Positions 50,066-59,506 of a stretch of 64,000 bases of DNA are shown in pieces (position 1 is the stretch's first letter; each line of letters starts with the position of its first letter). The notes under the pieces were generated by a model. The model was not told the DNA's origin. It saw only the letters and a list, made by a program, of their open reading frames with translations, and made no database searches. This DNA comes from UBA60 sp964587885 (lineage in GTDB: Archaea > Thermoplasmatota > Poseidoniia > Poseidoniales > Poseidoniaceae): assembly GCA_964587885.1 (NCBI GenBank), contig CAZPME010000010.1, positions 1 to 64,000 on the forward strand, in the 5' to 3' direction. Position numbers and translations under genes: made by a program.

Positions 50066-51304
50066 TTGAATGAAAAAATATTAGATCAATACGGAGTAGT
50101 TACAGTATATACTGAACCTACTCATCCAGCCCCTATGTACCACGTTGATGGTGAAATTCCATCAAATCCATACGGTAAATTGCAAGCATTATTTGAAGAC
50201 GACCAACTTGAAGAAGTGATGTATAATGGTGGCCAGCAATGTGTGAAGGTAGCTCACCGTGAACATGGAATGTGCAGAACAAATATTTGGATTGAAGATG
50301 AAGAAGGAATCGTCATCTCAAAGAATATCGCTTCATTCACCGCTGTTCCGCTTGGTGATGGGCCGGGCCTAGTACCAATTTTTGATGGCCGCCTACCAGA
50401 TGGGTCCCGTGTTAACGGTACTATTCCACCAGTAACACCCGATGGACCAACTCTAACTATTCGTAAATTCCAAGAAGATCCATTGACCATGATAAATTTG
50501 ATAAAATTCGGTTCAGTAAATCTTCGCTTAGCAGCAATGATGTGGGTATGGATTGAAGGCCTTGATTCTCGACCTGCTAATTTCGTCATCGCTGGCGGTA
50601 CCGGTTCAGGTAAAACCACTACTCTCAACTGCCTTGGTATGTATATCCCTTGGGATAAGCGCCTACTCACAGTAGAGGATACCGCTGAATTGCAGGTTTA
50701 CCACGACCATTGGTTGCGTATGGAGACTCGGCGAGCACGTCCAGATGGAACTACTGAAATCGACATGAATGATTGTTTGAAATCAAGCCTTCGTATGCGC
50801 CCTGACCGAATAATTGTTGGAGAAGTTCGTGGACCGGAGTGTGCTACATTGCTTACTGCAATGAATACTGGACACGACGGCTCTTTTGGTAGCCTGCACG
50901 CAAATACTGCATCTGAAACGGTTACAAGAATGATCAATCCACCAATGAATGTTCCCCCAATTATGCTTTCAGGACTGGATCTAATCATTATCCAAGCAAG
51001 ATTGCACGTGAAAGGAAAAACAGCAAGGAAGATTACTGAAGTTGCGGAGGTCGCAGGAATGGAAGGGGACAAGCCAAGGCTGAATGCAATATGGAAATAT
51101 GATGCGGCAAAAGACGAAATCGTCGAAACCGGAATCCCTTCTAAATTTAGAGAAATTGTTTGCGACGCGGCTGGAGCTACACCTGCAGAATTTGAACAAC
51201 ATGTGCAACAAAGAATGCAGATATTGAAGGATTTAGTCAATCGGGATATTACCGATATTGCAACTGTGACAAAGGTCATTCAAGGGTTTTATTCGTCAAG
51301 GTGA
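50066..51304 (+). CDS. type IV pilus / Tad secretion ATPase (CpaF/TadA-type)
   Basis: Cytoplasmic hexameric ATPase powering pilus assembly. 412 residues: GDGPGLVPIFDGRLPDGSRV (pre-Walker region), Walker A GGTGSGKTTT (about 177-186), VEDTAELQ, and RMRPDRIIVGEVRGPE (Walker B and the Arg finger area), GHDGSFGSLHANT (the His box). Start TTG at 50066 after AGGAGG. The adjacent TadC-like halves and the pilin support a pilus apparatus. Lacks a prepilin peptidase gene in this window. Confidence 0.92.
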   Translation: MNEKILDQYGVVTVYTEPTHPAPMYHVDGEIPSNPYGKLQALFEDDQLEEVMYNGGQQCVKVAHREHGMCRTNIWIEDEEGIVISKNIASFTAVPLGDGPGLVPIFDGRLPDGSRVNGTIPPVTPDGPTLTIRKFQEDPLTMINLIKFGSVNLRLAAMMWVWIEGLDSRPANFVIAGGTGSGKTTTLNCLGMYIPWDKRLLTVEDTAELQVYHDHWLRMETRRARPDGTTEIDMNDCLKSSLRMRPDRIIVGEVRGPECATLLTAMNTGHDGSFGSLHANTASETVTRMINPPMNVPPIMLSGLDLIIIQARLHVKGKTARKITEVAEVAGMEGDKPRLNAIWKYDAAKDEIVETGIPSKFREIVCDAAGATPAEFEQHVQQRMQILKDLVNRDITDIATVTKVIQGFYSSR

Positions 51305-51354
51305 GCAACTTTCCTTCGTAGTGTTGAAAACATATGAGTGGATGAGGTACAATC

Positions 51355-51876
51355 ATGCAATCTCCTCAAACTCGTCGTCGAGTGGTGATGGAAGGAGATG
51401 ATTCGGCGGTTAGTCCAGTGATTGCCACCGTACTACTCTTGGCGATTACCGTTATGCTATCCAGCATGGTATTCATCATGTTCCAGGGGACATTTGATAG
51501 CATTGAAAAGGCGCCACCGCAAGCCTCACTTTCTACTCGTTCGCTCGAAAATGGCTACCATGTTCTTCGATTCTCAAATCTCGACCAACATCTCGATCCT
51601 GATTATCTCGAATTTCAGGTAATTTCACCGGATGGTACGTGCCCATTTCCAAATGCTTGTACTGGCAAGGCTAGTGATTCAGATGTTTATGGTAAAATAG
51701 GTGCAAACGTCACTTTCTTTGACCGAGATGCTGGTTTTACCGTAAGTGAAGGTGATTATTTCGTCATCGATAGTCGTGGCTTAGGTTCAGATGAGGGTGA
51801 ATGGAAATTTCGTCTCTTTTATGGCCTAACCAACTCGGAAGTTGCTGAAGTATTACTGCCTGCAATTGCTGAGTGA
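51355..51876 (+). CDS. archaeal type IV pilin-like protein
   Basis: A 173-residue protein with the archaeal pilin N-terminus: short basic leader (QTRRRVVMEG), then DDSAVSPVIATVLLLAITVMLSSMV, the hydrophobic helix recognised by EppA-type peptidase (cleavage probably after Gly of MEG), followed by a beta-rich extracellular domain of about 130 residues. It is the last gene of the pilus cluster, 50 bases after the ATPase, so it is probably the pilus subunit or a minor pilin. ATG at 51355 with TGAGGTAC upstream. Confidence 0.85.
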   Translation: MQSPQTRRRVVMEGDDSAVSPVIATVLLLAITVMLSSMVFIMFQGTFDSIEKAPPQASLSTRSLENGYHVLRFSNLDQHLDPDYLEFQVISPDGTCPFPNACTGKASDSDVYGKIGANVTFFDRDAGFTVSEGDYFVIDSRGLGSDEGEWKFRLFYGLTNSEVAEVLLPAIAE

Positions 51877-51923
51877 GCAATGAATGTATTCAAAGCCAAA
51901 AGTTTCCTGCTCGTAACGTTGCA

Positions 51924-52928
51924 ATGACCGAACCGCTACTCGACAAAATATCTCGACCACTGCGCGACCTGCGTATTTCGGTCACCGACAGATGCAATTT
52001 TCGCTGTCGTTATTGTATGCCACGGGAAGCCTTTGGTGCTGATTTTGAGTTTCTGCAACGGCAAAGATTGCTAACCTTTGAAGAAATAAATCGCGTAGTC
52101 AAATCTCTTTTACCATTAGGAATAAAAAAAGTCCGAATCACCGGAGGTGAGCCTTTATTGCGGCGCGACCTGGCGAATCTTGTCGCAATGCTTAGTGACC
52201 ACAATCTAGACCTCGCACTCACCACCAATGCTTCACTACTAGCAAAATACGCCAAAGTCCTAAGCAAAGCAGGCCTCAATAGAATTACTGTTTCCCTCGA
52301 CGCAATTGATGAAGCGACTTTCCAAGAAATGAATGATGTCGAGTTATCTATCCAACATGTGTTAGATGGAATTGAGGTCGCTCATTCCTCAGGCCTAGAT
52401 CTCAAAATCAATTGTGTAATTCAACGAGGAGTGAATGAGCATGCTATTCTACCCCTAGTAGAATATTTTCGTCACACTCCTCACGTTTTGCGATTCATTG
52501 AATACATGGATGTAGGAAATACCAATGCATGGTCTTTGGATGAAGTTGTGAGCGTTGAAGAAATCATTGCAAAAATATCGGCGGCATACCCACTAAATCT
52601 CATTCCTAGAACTCACGTTGGCGATACTGCAAGTCGCTATTCCTTTGCTGATGGTGGAGGCGAAATTGGCGTAATTTCGTCAGTAAGTGCACCTTTTTGT
52701 GGTAATTGTAATCGAGCAAGAATTTCTGCCGATGGGCAAATTTACACTTGCCTTTTCGCAAGTTCAGGATTTGATTTGCGCGAACGATTGCGCAGAGGCG
52801 ACAGTGATGATGAATTAGCAAAATTTGTCTCTAATATATGGAGAGGACGCGATGATCAATATTCGCAATTACGCAGCAATAATATTCAAACAAGGGACAA
52901 AATTGAGATGTCCTATATTGGCGGTTGA
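51924..52928 (+). CDS. moaA: GTP 3',8-cyclase (molybdenum cofactor biosynthesis)
   Basis: Radical SAM enzyme starting molybdopterin synthesis from GTP. 334 residues: the CNFRCRYC cluster motif (C-x3-C-x2-C), ITGGEPLLRRDL, TVSLDAID, and the second cluster CGNCNRARISADGQIYTCLF. I use the ATG at 51924 because the family begins about 17 residues before the SAM motif; a GTG at 51873 would overlap the pilin stop. It is the only Moa gene in the window, so the pathway must be completed elsewhere. Confidence 0.92.
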   Translation: MTEPLLDKISRPLRDLRISVTDRCNFRCRYCMPREAFGADFEFLQRQRLLTFEEINRVVKSLLPLGIKKVRITGGEPLLRRDLANLVAMLSDHNLDLALTTNASLLAKYAKVLSKAGLNRITVSLDAIDEATFQEMNDVELSIQHVLDGIEVAHSSGLDLKINCVIQRGVNEHAILPLVEYFRHTPHVLRFIEYMDVGNTNAWSLDEVVSVEEIIAKISAAYPLNLIPRTHVGDTASRYSFADGGGEIGVISSVSAPFCGNCNRARISADGQIYTCLFASSGFDLRERLRRGDSDDELAKFVSNIWRGRDDQYSQLRSNNIQTRDKIEMSYIGG

Positions 52929-52937
52929 GGCGTTTTA

Positions 52938-54314
52938 ATGAAGCACCTTGACCGATGGCAAGCGAATGCCGGCAAAGGTCGGAAACCGAGTAAAGACGAA
53001 GTTCTTGTAGTAGGAAAAAGTTCTACTCCTAAGGCATCAACCTGGCGATTACCTCCTTCAAAAAGCCACCTTATTCGATGGGCATTAGTTGCAGCACAAA
53101 GTGAGGAAGTAACTACTCTCTTAGGAACCAAAGGAGCCGGAGATGATGCCTTGTCGATGGCTCGATGTTTGACTCAATTGGGTGTTCAAATTGAGGTTGA
53201 TGAAAATTCATGGACTGTTCAGGGAGTAGGGCAATTTGGTTTCACACGCCCTCATACCCTACTTAACTGTGGTAATAGTGGTACTACTTTACGACTATTA
53301 ACTGGATTATGTGCTCGATTTTCCTTTCCAGTAATGCTTGATGGAGATAACACTCTACGCCGCCGAGGCAACGATGCTCTTTGGCCTGCTCTGCAAGAAT
53401 GTGGAGTCGAGTTATCATTCGGAAAAGGAGCTGAAATCTTGCCATTAATCATGCGAGGGCCTTGGCATCCCACCACTTTGCAGATTTCGACAAGTGATTC
53501 CAGCCAACCCCTCTCTGCCATAAGATTAGGGGCGATAGGAGCGAAGCAGCCCTTTTCGATAAAATTAGGTGATTATTCAGTATCACGAAGACACTTAGAA
53601 TTGAGTGACCAAATTGCTCGCAAGAGTGGCTCGAATGATTCGCTAAATCTCAATGATGACGACAATATTACTCTATCTCCTTGGAAGCCAATTATTGCCA
53701 GCCAAATCACTATCCCAGCAGATGCTTCGCATGCTGCTTTTGCATTATTATTCACTAAATTGCACAATGTTAGTCTTACTATTCCTAATATGCCGGAAGA
53801 CGAGGATTGCCTAGGCCATGAGATTCTATCTGTAGAGGCAGGTTCACTTGGCCTTTCATGGGATTCGAGTGCTGATAAAATCAAAATTTCTTCTGCTCCT
53901 GATGCGGAGAAATATGTAGAAATAGACTTACGAGATGCCAATGATTTGATTACTCCACTTAGCTCACTATTGGCGATTTCAGGCGGAGGGAAGATTGTAG
54001 GTGCTAGTCATGCAGCAAATAAGGAGTCTAACCGAATAACCAAAACAGTAGAGTTGCTTGCGGCATTTGGGATTTCTTGTTCACATGATGCCGACGGAAT
54101 CGAAGTTAGCGGCGGCCAATTCCCATCTCAACCTGCAAAGGTAGTGAATTGTCATAATGACCACCGTTTGCAAATGAGCGCAGTAATTCTTGCCTCAGCA
54201 GTAGGTGGAGTGATAAGAGGATCAAATCTTCATGAGGTCAGTTTTCCAAATTTTCTTGACACCATCTCTAAATCTGGAATTTCATATGAAAAAAGAGTTC
54301 AATCCATTGAGTGA
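52938..54314 (+). CDS. aroA: 3-phosphoshikimate 1-carboxyvinyltransferase (EPSP synthase)
   Basis: Sixth step of the shikimate pathway, joining PEP to shikimate-3-phosphate. 458 residues: WRLPPSKSHLIRWAL (S-K-S motif), LLNCGNSGTTLRLLTGL, DGDNTLRRRGNDAL, and NDHRLQMSAVILASAV near the end. In the DGDNTLRRR region the Pro of the usual R-P-M/I is Gly. It is 9 bases after moaA. aroD is 23 kb away at 28916, so the pathway genes are dispersed. ATG at 52938. Confidence 0.9.
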   Translation: MKHLDRWQANAGKGRKPSKDEVLVVGKSSTPKASTWRLPPSKSHLIRWALVAAQSEEVTTLLGTKGAGDDALSMARCLTQLGVQIEVDENSWTVQGVGQFGFTRPHTLLNCGNSGTTLRLLTGLCARFSFPVMLDGDNTLRRRGNDALWPALQECGVELSFGKGAEILPLIMRGPWHPTTLQISTSDSSQPLSAIRLGAIGAKQPFSIKLGDYSVSRRHLELSDQIARKSGSNDSLNLNDDDNITLSPWKPIIASQITIPADASHAAFALLFTKLHNVSLTIPNMPEDEDCLGHEILSVEAGSLGLSWDSSADKIKISSAPDAEKYVEIDLRDANDLITPLSSLLAISGGGKIVGASHAANKESNRITKTVELLAAFGISCSHDADGIEVSGGQFPSQPAKVVNCHNDHRLQMSAVILASAVGGVIRGSNLHEVSFPNFLDTISKSGISYEKRVQSIE

Positions 54315-54321
54315 GTTTATA

Positions 54322-54747
54322 CTAACTATATGGGCGAAAGATTCCTTCATCGTCTTTGAAGGCCTTGAATTCTAAGTTGTTACCACAAGGATCTTGGAAG
54401 AACATCGTTGCCTGTTCTCCACTTTCGCCACGATAACGAATATATGGTTCAATAATAAATTCAACGTTTTTCTCTAACAAATCTGAACTCATTTCTTGCC
54501 AATGTCGCCATTCAAGTACACAACCAAAGTGGCTGGTAGGAACTATCTTGTTATCGACTCCATTTCCCTCCACTTCAGGCATTTTTGCAACCAAATGGGC
54601 AACTATTTGATGGCCGAAGAAATTGAATACGCAAGAGTTGTTGGATTCTCGGCCGATTTCACAGCCCAAAACCTCAGTATACCATTTTCTTGTAAGTGCC
54701 AAATCATCGACCGGAAAAGCTAGATGAAAGGGGCGTAATTGTTCCAT
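54322..54747 (-). CDS. VOC-fold (glyoxalase/bleomycin-resistance superfamily) protein
   Basis: A 141-residue single VOC (glyoxalase/dioxygenase) domain: RPFHLAFPVDDLALTRKWYT with a probable metal His, FGHQIVAHLV, and DPCGNNLEFKAFKD near the C-terminus, with the Glu ligand. Such proteins range from isomerases to antibiotic-binding proteins; substrate unknown. Just past aroA, convergent with it, and eight bases from mutL on the same strand as mutL. Confidence 0.75.
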   Translation of the reverse strand: MEQLRPFHLAFPVDDLALTRKWYTEVLGCEIGRESNNSCVFNFFGHQIVAHLVAKMPEVEGNGVDNKIVPTSHFGCVLEWRHWQEMSSDLLEKNVEFIIEPYIRYRGESGEQATMFFQDPCGNNLEFKAFKDDEGIFRPYS

Positions 54748-54751
54748 TCAC

Positions 54752-56722
54752 TCACCCATGACGGCCAAAATGATGGTCGAGTTGTTCGACTGGAATACGA
54801 AGCGCAGTAGGCCTTCCATGTACACAGGCCCAAGGGTTGGGAATATAGCGCATATCTTCTACTAAGCGCCGCATTTCTGCCAAAGTTAATTTCTCATTGG
54901 CTTTGACCGCGCCTCGGCAAGATTGCATGAATGCGAGGTAATCTTGCCGCCTCTCTAAAGTCTCTAGAGGCGACGACTCGTCGCCTAAATCTTGGAGTAA
55001 ATCGATGATAAACGACCGCACTTTTTCCTTTGGAACAAGGGCTGGTGCAGCGCGACAGTGCCATTCTCCAGCAATGGACTCAAAACTGAAGCCAGCCTCT
55101 TCCAATCGTGATTCATGAGCTCGTAAACGCTCAGATTGGCTAATATCCAACTCAAGATTTATCGGAGAAATTCTAGTTTGAGATTGCCACGCTTCATCGG
55201 AGTTCCGTAACCTTTCATAGCGAATGCGTTCATGCAATGCATGTTGATCAATAAGTAGTAATTCTTCCTCGGCTTGAACCAAAATGTAGGAATCTGCGAA
55301 CTGTGCAAGAGGCTCCATTTTTGGTAAAGTGTTTACAATTGATGAGAAATTTGGCTCATCAATTGGACTTGAAGTGGTGCCACTGTTTGAATATCGATGT
55401 AATTCACGCTCTTGCGATGATAATGGGGGCGAGATGACCATTTCTCCTTCAGCGCTCAATGTAGTTTGTCCGGCAGGGGAAGTTGAAATGGGACGAGGTT
55501 TCTCTATTTCTATAGGTTCAGGAGCCTGTTCACCAGATAAGTCAAGTTGTGTTGATGCTGCTTCTGCCCATGAAGGCAAGCGTACAGGACGCTTGCCAAC
55601 TGATGTAATCCGGTTTTGCCCACGCTCGAAAGACACAGGTGGTTCTGGCGCACTATCTTGCCTTGACAATCCACGCAATCCTTCTATTTCACCACCAGAA
55701 TCGGGCTCAGTCGGCACTTGCGCTAATGAATGTGCAATTGCCCTCTCAAGGCGCTCGAGGACTCGCCATGAATGTTTGAGACGTACTTCTCGCTTAGTCG
55801 GATGCACATTTACATCGACCTCACTTGGAGGTAGGTTGAGTTGAAGTATTGCAACTGGATGGCGGCCGACCATTAATCTGGTCTTGTAACCACGCTTTAT
55901 TGCAGCAACAAATGGTTGACTAGATACCGGGCGGCCGTTGATTAGAATATGAATGTCGTCGCCTTTTCCGCGCGTTACTTCGGGTGGAGAAATCCATCCA
56001 CTCCAGCGCTCATCTCCAGGGGCAGATTCATCGTCAACTGGAGAGGATAAAGCCATCATTCGGCTCGATTGTGCGCCTATTAAATCATACATACGTTCAA
56101 CTAAATCCTCACTCGCTGGGCAAGACATTACTTCTCTCTCATCGACATTTAGTCGGAATGTGCACTCGGGATGAGCCAAAGCGTGTTGGACCACGACATC
56201 GACAATTTTTGCAGTCTCTGTTGCTGGGCGTCTCTGAAAGGCTAGACGTGCTGGCTGATTGTGGAATATCCGCAATACCTCAACACTAGTGCCAAGCGGT
56301 ATACCACAGGCTTCTACAGATCCTTTGATTCCATCCACCATCACAATCGATGCGCCTTCTTCTTCTATTGGCCTACTCGATAGAGTCAATTCGCTTACTA
56401 CCCCTATACTTGCCAAAGCCTCACCGCGAAACCCAAGGGTGTGTATTTCGGATAAATCGGTATGAGAACTTAGTTTGCTTGTAGCATGACGGTCAAGAGC
56501 CTTTTCAAGGTCCTGACGATGAATACCATGTCCATCATCGCGCACAATAAGCGAATCAAAACCACCACGTTGGATTTCGACCTCAATCTTTTTCGCTCCC
56601 GCATCTAAAGAATTTTCAACCAATTCTTTAACCACTTGGGCCGGTCTTTCAACAACCTCACCTGCAGCAATGTGACCAATCGTTAGGTCATCTAGTTGAG
56701 CGATACGCGGAATACTGGACAT
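54752..56722 (-). CDS. mutL: MutL mismatch repair protein (bacterial type, endonuclease motif)
   Basis: Links MutS to downstream repair. 656 residues: ELVENSLDAGAKKIEVEI, DDGHGI and GFRGEALASIG are the GHKL ATPase motifs in the N-terminus; the middle is a disordered linker; the C-terminal domain contains DQHALHERIRYE (starting at 492), which matches the DQHA-x2-E-x4-E nicking endonuclease motif, and CVHGRPT near 633. Thus it is the nicking type rather than the E. coli type. It lies on the same strand as mutS with one base between stop and start. Confidence 0.93.
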   Translation of the reverse strand: MSSIPRIAQLDDLTIGHIAAGEVVERPAQVVKELVENSLDAGAKKIEVEIQRGGFDSLIVRDDGHGIHRQDLEKALDRHATSKLSSHTDLSEIHTLGFRGEALASIGVVSELTLSSRPIEEEGASIVMVDGIKGSVEACGIPLGTSVEVLRIFHNQPARLAFQRRPATETAKIVDVVVQHALAHPECTFRLNVDEREVMSCPASEDLVERMYDLIGAQSSRMMALSSPVDDESAPGDERWSGWISPPEVTRGKGDDIHILINGRPVSSQPFVAAIKRGYKTRLMVGRHPVAILQLNLPPSEVDVNVHPTKREVRLKHSWRVLERLERAIAHSLAQVPTEPDSGGEIEGLRGLSRQDSAPEPPVSFERGQNRITSVGKRPVRLPSWAEAASTQLDLSGEQAPEPIEIEKPRPISTSPAGQTTLSAEGEMVISPPLSSQERELHRYSNSGTTSSPIDEPNFSSIVNTLPKMEPLAQFADSYILVQAEEELLLIDQHALHERIRYERLRNSDEAWQSQTRISPINLELDISQSERLRAHESRLEEAGFSFESIAGEWHCRAAPALVPKEKVRSFIIDLLQDLGDESSPLETLERRQDYLAFMQSCRGAVKANEKLTLAEMRRLVEDMRYIPNPWACVHGRPTALRIPVEQLDHHFGRHG

Positions 56723-56723
56723 A

Positions 56724-59390
56724 TTATTCCCTCATCAAGTGATGACGCGCTTGTAAGACGTCGCGCAATTCATAGAGGATATCTAGAGCCTCGCGTGGAG
56801 CTAACATATCTGGGTCGACCTGCTTTAGTCGCTCAAGCGCTCTACTTTCATGCTGTGGCAACTCAACTGAGGCGGCAATAGCCTCGCCGTGTACTTCACC
56901 GCCTACTGGCAACATATAGCCAAAAATACTGCGTTGACCACTATCACGCGCCGAAGGTTGCCCCGTTTCTCCAGCCCTTGCCCCTTCTGCTTGTTGCTCT
57001 AAGAATACTAAGAGATCACGAGCACGCTCAACAACATCATCAGGTAACCCGGCTAATGCCGCAACTTGAACTCCATATGAATCGTCACACCGCCCATCAG
57101 CGACGGTGTGAAGAAAACGAAGTTCATTGCCACTTTTTGCTACCTGTACATGGATATTTACCAATCCTGGTGCCTCTCCTTCAAGACCAACCAACTGATG
57201 GTAATGGGTGGCGAATAATGTTCTACAAGCCAAGCGTTTGGTTATATCCTCACTAACAGCCCAAGCGATAGATAAGCCATCAAAAGTAGAGGTCCCCCTA
57301 CCAACTTCATCGAGTAAAACCAAACTTGACTTACTGGCTCTACGCAAAATGTGTGCAACCTCTATCATTTCCATCATGAAAGTTGAACGACCTCGCCTTA
57401 AGTCGTCGCTTGCACCAACGCGAGTGAATACCCTATCGACAAGAGAAATCTTGCCCGATTCAGCAGGGATAAATGAACCGCATTGAGCGAGGATACAAAT
57501 TAGTGCTGTGGTGCGGAGGTAAGTTGATTTCCCACCCATATTTGGGCCAGTCATTAGCAAAAACCGCCGCTTAGAGTTGAACTTCACCTCATTGGCAACA
57601 AAACCGGCTTGACGCTCCAATACTGGATGGCGCGCACCTTTAATTTCGAGGCGCTGGTCACCATCAAAAAGTTCAGGACGTGACCAACCACGCTCCCTGG
57701 CAATGTGCGCAAGGCTGCAAATAGCATCGAGTTTTGCTACTCGGCTAGCAATATCGGCGAGAGTGTTCGAATGCTGGCGAACTTGGTCACGTAATTGAAT
57801 GAACATGCGATGTTCCATTGCATTGGCTTTGGCATCGGCGTGCAAAATGATATCTTCCCACTTGCGTAGTTCCTCTGTAACATAGCGACTTGCGTTAGTC
57901 ATCTGTTGTTTAGGACGATACTCTTCAGGCACCTTATCCGAATGAGTTTTTGTCACCTCTATGAACCACCCGATTTGACGGTTTTGACGAACTTTGAGCG
58001 AAGGAATTTCAAGACGCTGGCGCTCAGTATTCTCAAACTCAGTTAGCCAGTCTTTGCCACTACCGGCTTTGGAAAGTAATTCATCCAATTCTTCGTCAAA
58101 CCCAACTTGAAAGAGCCCCCCTTCTTTGATTGAAAGTGGTTGCTCTGGCCGCAATGCATCTTGAATTGAAGCACAGGTCTCCTTCAAACAAGATAATTCC
58201 AAACCCAATGAATTTAGCAAAAGGTTCTCACCTTCACACATCAATTCCTCTAATATCGGCATTCGATCAAGGCAATTAGCAATTGCAATTAGATCTCTGC
58301 CGTTAGCACGACCGTAGGAAAGTTGCATCGATAACCTCTCCATATCTCGCAATCCCTTGAGCGCAATACGCGATTCCCGTAATCTCCGATTAGCCTTTAC
58401 CAAATGAGCAAGAGCATCGAGGCGCTGATTGATTGCTGATGTATCGTGTAATGGCCTCAATAACCACGACTTTAACATTCTGCGCCCCATCGCCGTCTTT
58501 GTTGAATCTATAGAATGGATTAATGAGCCTTCATATTCACCAGATAATGTCGACGTAAGTTCAAGGTTTTTGAGAGTAGTCTGGTCTAATAACAAACCAT
58601 CTCCTTGTTCCATTATCTCAACTTCTCGCAAGGGCACAGTATCGGTCAAATGCAATTTGCAAAGATAGTCAGCCGCCAAACCAGCGGCTTGAAGGGCGAG
58701 GGGGGTTTGATCTAGGTCAATATGCCCTAAGTCAGCAACTTGGAGTTGCTTTCTTAATGCAGTTAAGCGCGATTTCTTGGGAACTTCATGCTGTGACACG
58801 GTCACATTGTCAAGTTGGCCAATTAGTTGACCGACTAACTCATGGGCGGCCTCTCGACGAGTTAGAATCAATTCATTAGGAGATAGGCGTAATATCTCAT
58901 CTAAGAGGCGAGCCCAGCGGTCGTCACCAGATAACTCTCCAGCAATAACTCGGCCTGTAGATGAATCGATACAAGCCAAAGCAATATTTTCACCATCGAT
59001 AAGCAAACTGGCTAGAGACGAAGTATCTTCGGTTCCAATTAGCGATTCCTCATACAAACTGCCTGGAGTATAGACTCTCGTAACCACTCGTTCGAGCAAT
59101 TTTGCTCCTGGCCTGAGAGTTTCTTCTTGCTCGCAGACGGTTACTTTGTAACCTTTGGCCAGCATTTTTCTAAGATGGGCATCCAAGGCATGCCAAGGAA
59201 ATCCCGCCATCGGAATCGGGTTGTCTGCTTTCTTATCACGGCTTGTAAGTGTAAGGCCTAATACACCAGCAGCAACTTCTGCATCATCGTGGAACAACTC
59301 ATAAAAATCGCCCATTCGGAAAAAAAGAATGGTGTCTGGATGTTCAGCTTTGATCCGCATAAACTGGTCCATCATGCTTGTTTTCGTCAA
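56724..59390 (-). CDS. mutS: MutS mismatch repair protein (MutS1 type)
   Basis: Mismatch recognition ATPase, 888 residues. F29-Y30-E31 (FFRMGDFYELFHDDA) is the mismatch-reading Phe-x-Glu motif, and the C-terminal ABC-type ATPase has GPNMGGKSTYLR (about 615), RGRSTFMMEM, and LLDEVGRGTSTFDG. The TTG start at 59390 is favoured by GGGGGTGA six bases upstream; ATG 59375 would leave 21 bases. MutS1/MutL are bacterial features found in some euryarchaea, including this lineage. Confidence 0.94.
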   Translation of the reverse strand: MTKTSMMDQFMRIKAEHPDTILFFRMGDFYELFHDDAEVAAGVLGLTLTSRDKKADNPIPMAGFPWHALDAHLRKMLAKGYKVTVCEQEETLRPGAKLLERVVTRVYTPGSLYEESLIGTEDTSSLASLLIDGENIALACIDSSTGRVIAGELSGDDRWARLLDEILRLSPNELILTRREAAHELVGQLIGQLDNVTVSQHEVPKKSRLTALRKQLQVADLGHIDLDQTPLALQAAGLAADYLCKLHLTDTVPLREVEIMEQGDGLLLDQTTLKNLELTSTLSGEYEGSLIHSIDSTKTAMGRRMLKSWLLRPLHDTSAINQRLDALAHLVKANRRLRESRIALKGLRDMERLSMQLSYGRANGRDLIAIANCLDRMPILEELMCEGENLLLNSLGLELSCLKETCASIQDALRPEQPLSIKEGGLFQVGFDEELDELLSKAGSGKDWLTEFENTERQRLEIPSLKVRQNRQIGWFIEVTKTHSDKVPEEYRPKQQMTNASRYVTEELRKWEDIILHADAKANAMEHRMFIQLRDQVRQHSNTLADIASRVAKLDAICSLAHIARERGWSRPELFDGDQRLEIKGARHPVLERQAGFVANEVKFNSKRRFLLMTGPNMGGKSTYLRTTALICILAQCGSFIPAESGKISLVDRVFTRVGASDDLRRGRSTFMMEMIEVAHILRRASKSSLVLLDEVGRGTSTFDGLSIAWAVSEDITKRLACRTLFATHYHQLVGLEGEAPGLVNIHVQVAKSGNELRFLHTVADGRCDDSYGVQVAALAGLPDDVVERARDLLVFLEQQAEGARAGETGQPSARDSGQRSIFGYMLPVGGEVHGEAIAASVELPQHESRALERLKQVDPDMLAPREALDILYELRDVLQARHHLMRE

Positions 59391-59470
59391 CGAATTTCAC
59401 CCCCTAATTTGACCTATTGCACAAGGCCGGACATGAAGGGGGTGGTTGACGGTTTTTCAAACATCCTGCA

Positions 59471-59494
59471 AAAGCCCCTGTAAGGGGCTTTTTT
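59471..59494. terminator. intrinsic-type terminator
   Basis: AAAGCCCCT (59471-59479) and AGGGGCTTT (59483-59491) around GTA. On the minus strand the stem follows the end of the 59507 gene and is succeeded by a T-run of 4; on plus a T-run of 6 follows. It lies between that gene and mutS and could stop transcription in either direction. Confidence 0.7.
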
Positions 59495-59506
59495 CCCAAG
59501 GCCATT

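Noticed and set aside
50698..51279. 193-codon ORF antisense to the pilus ATPase
   Set aside because: Shadow of a well-supported ATPase.
55329..55844. 171-codon ORF antisense to mutL
   Set aside because: Shadow of mutL; Ser/Arg-rich, with no fold-like pattern.
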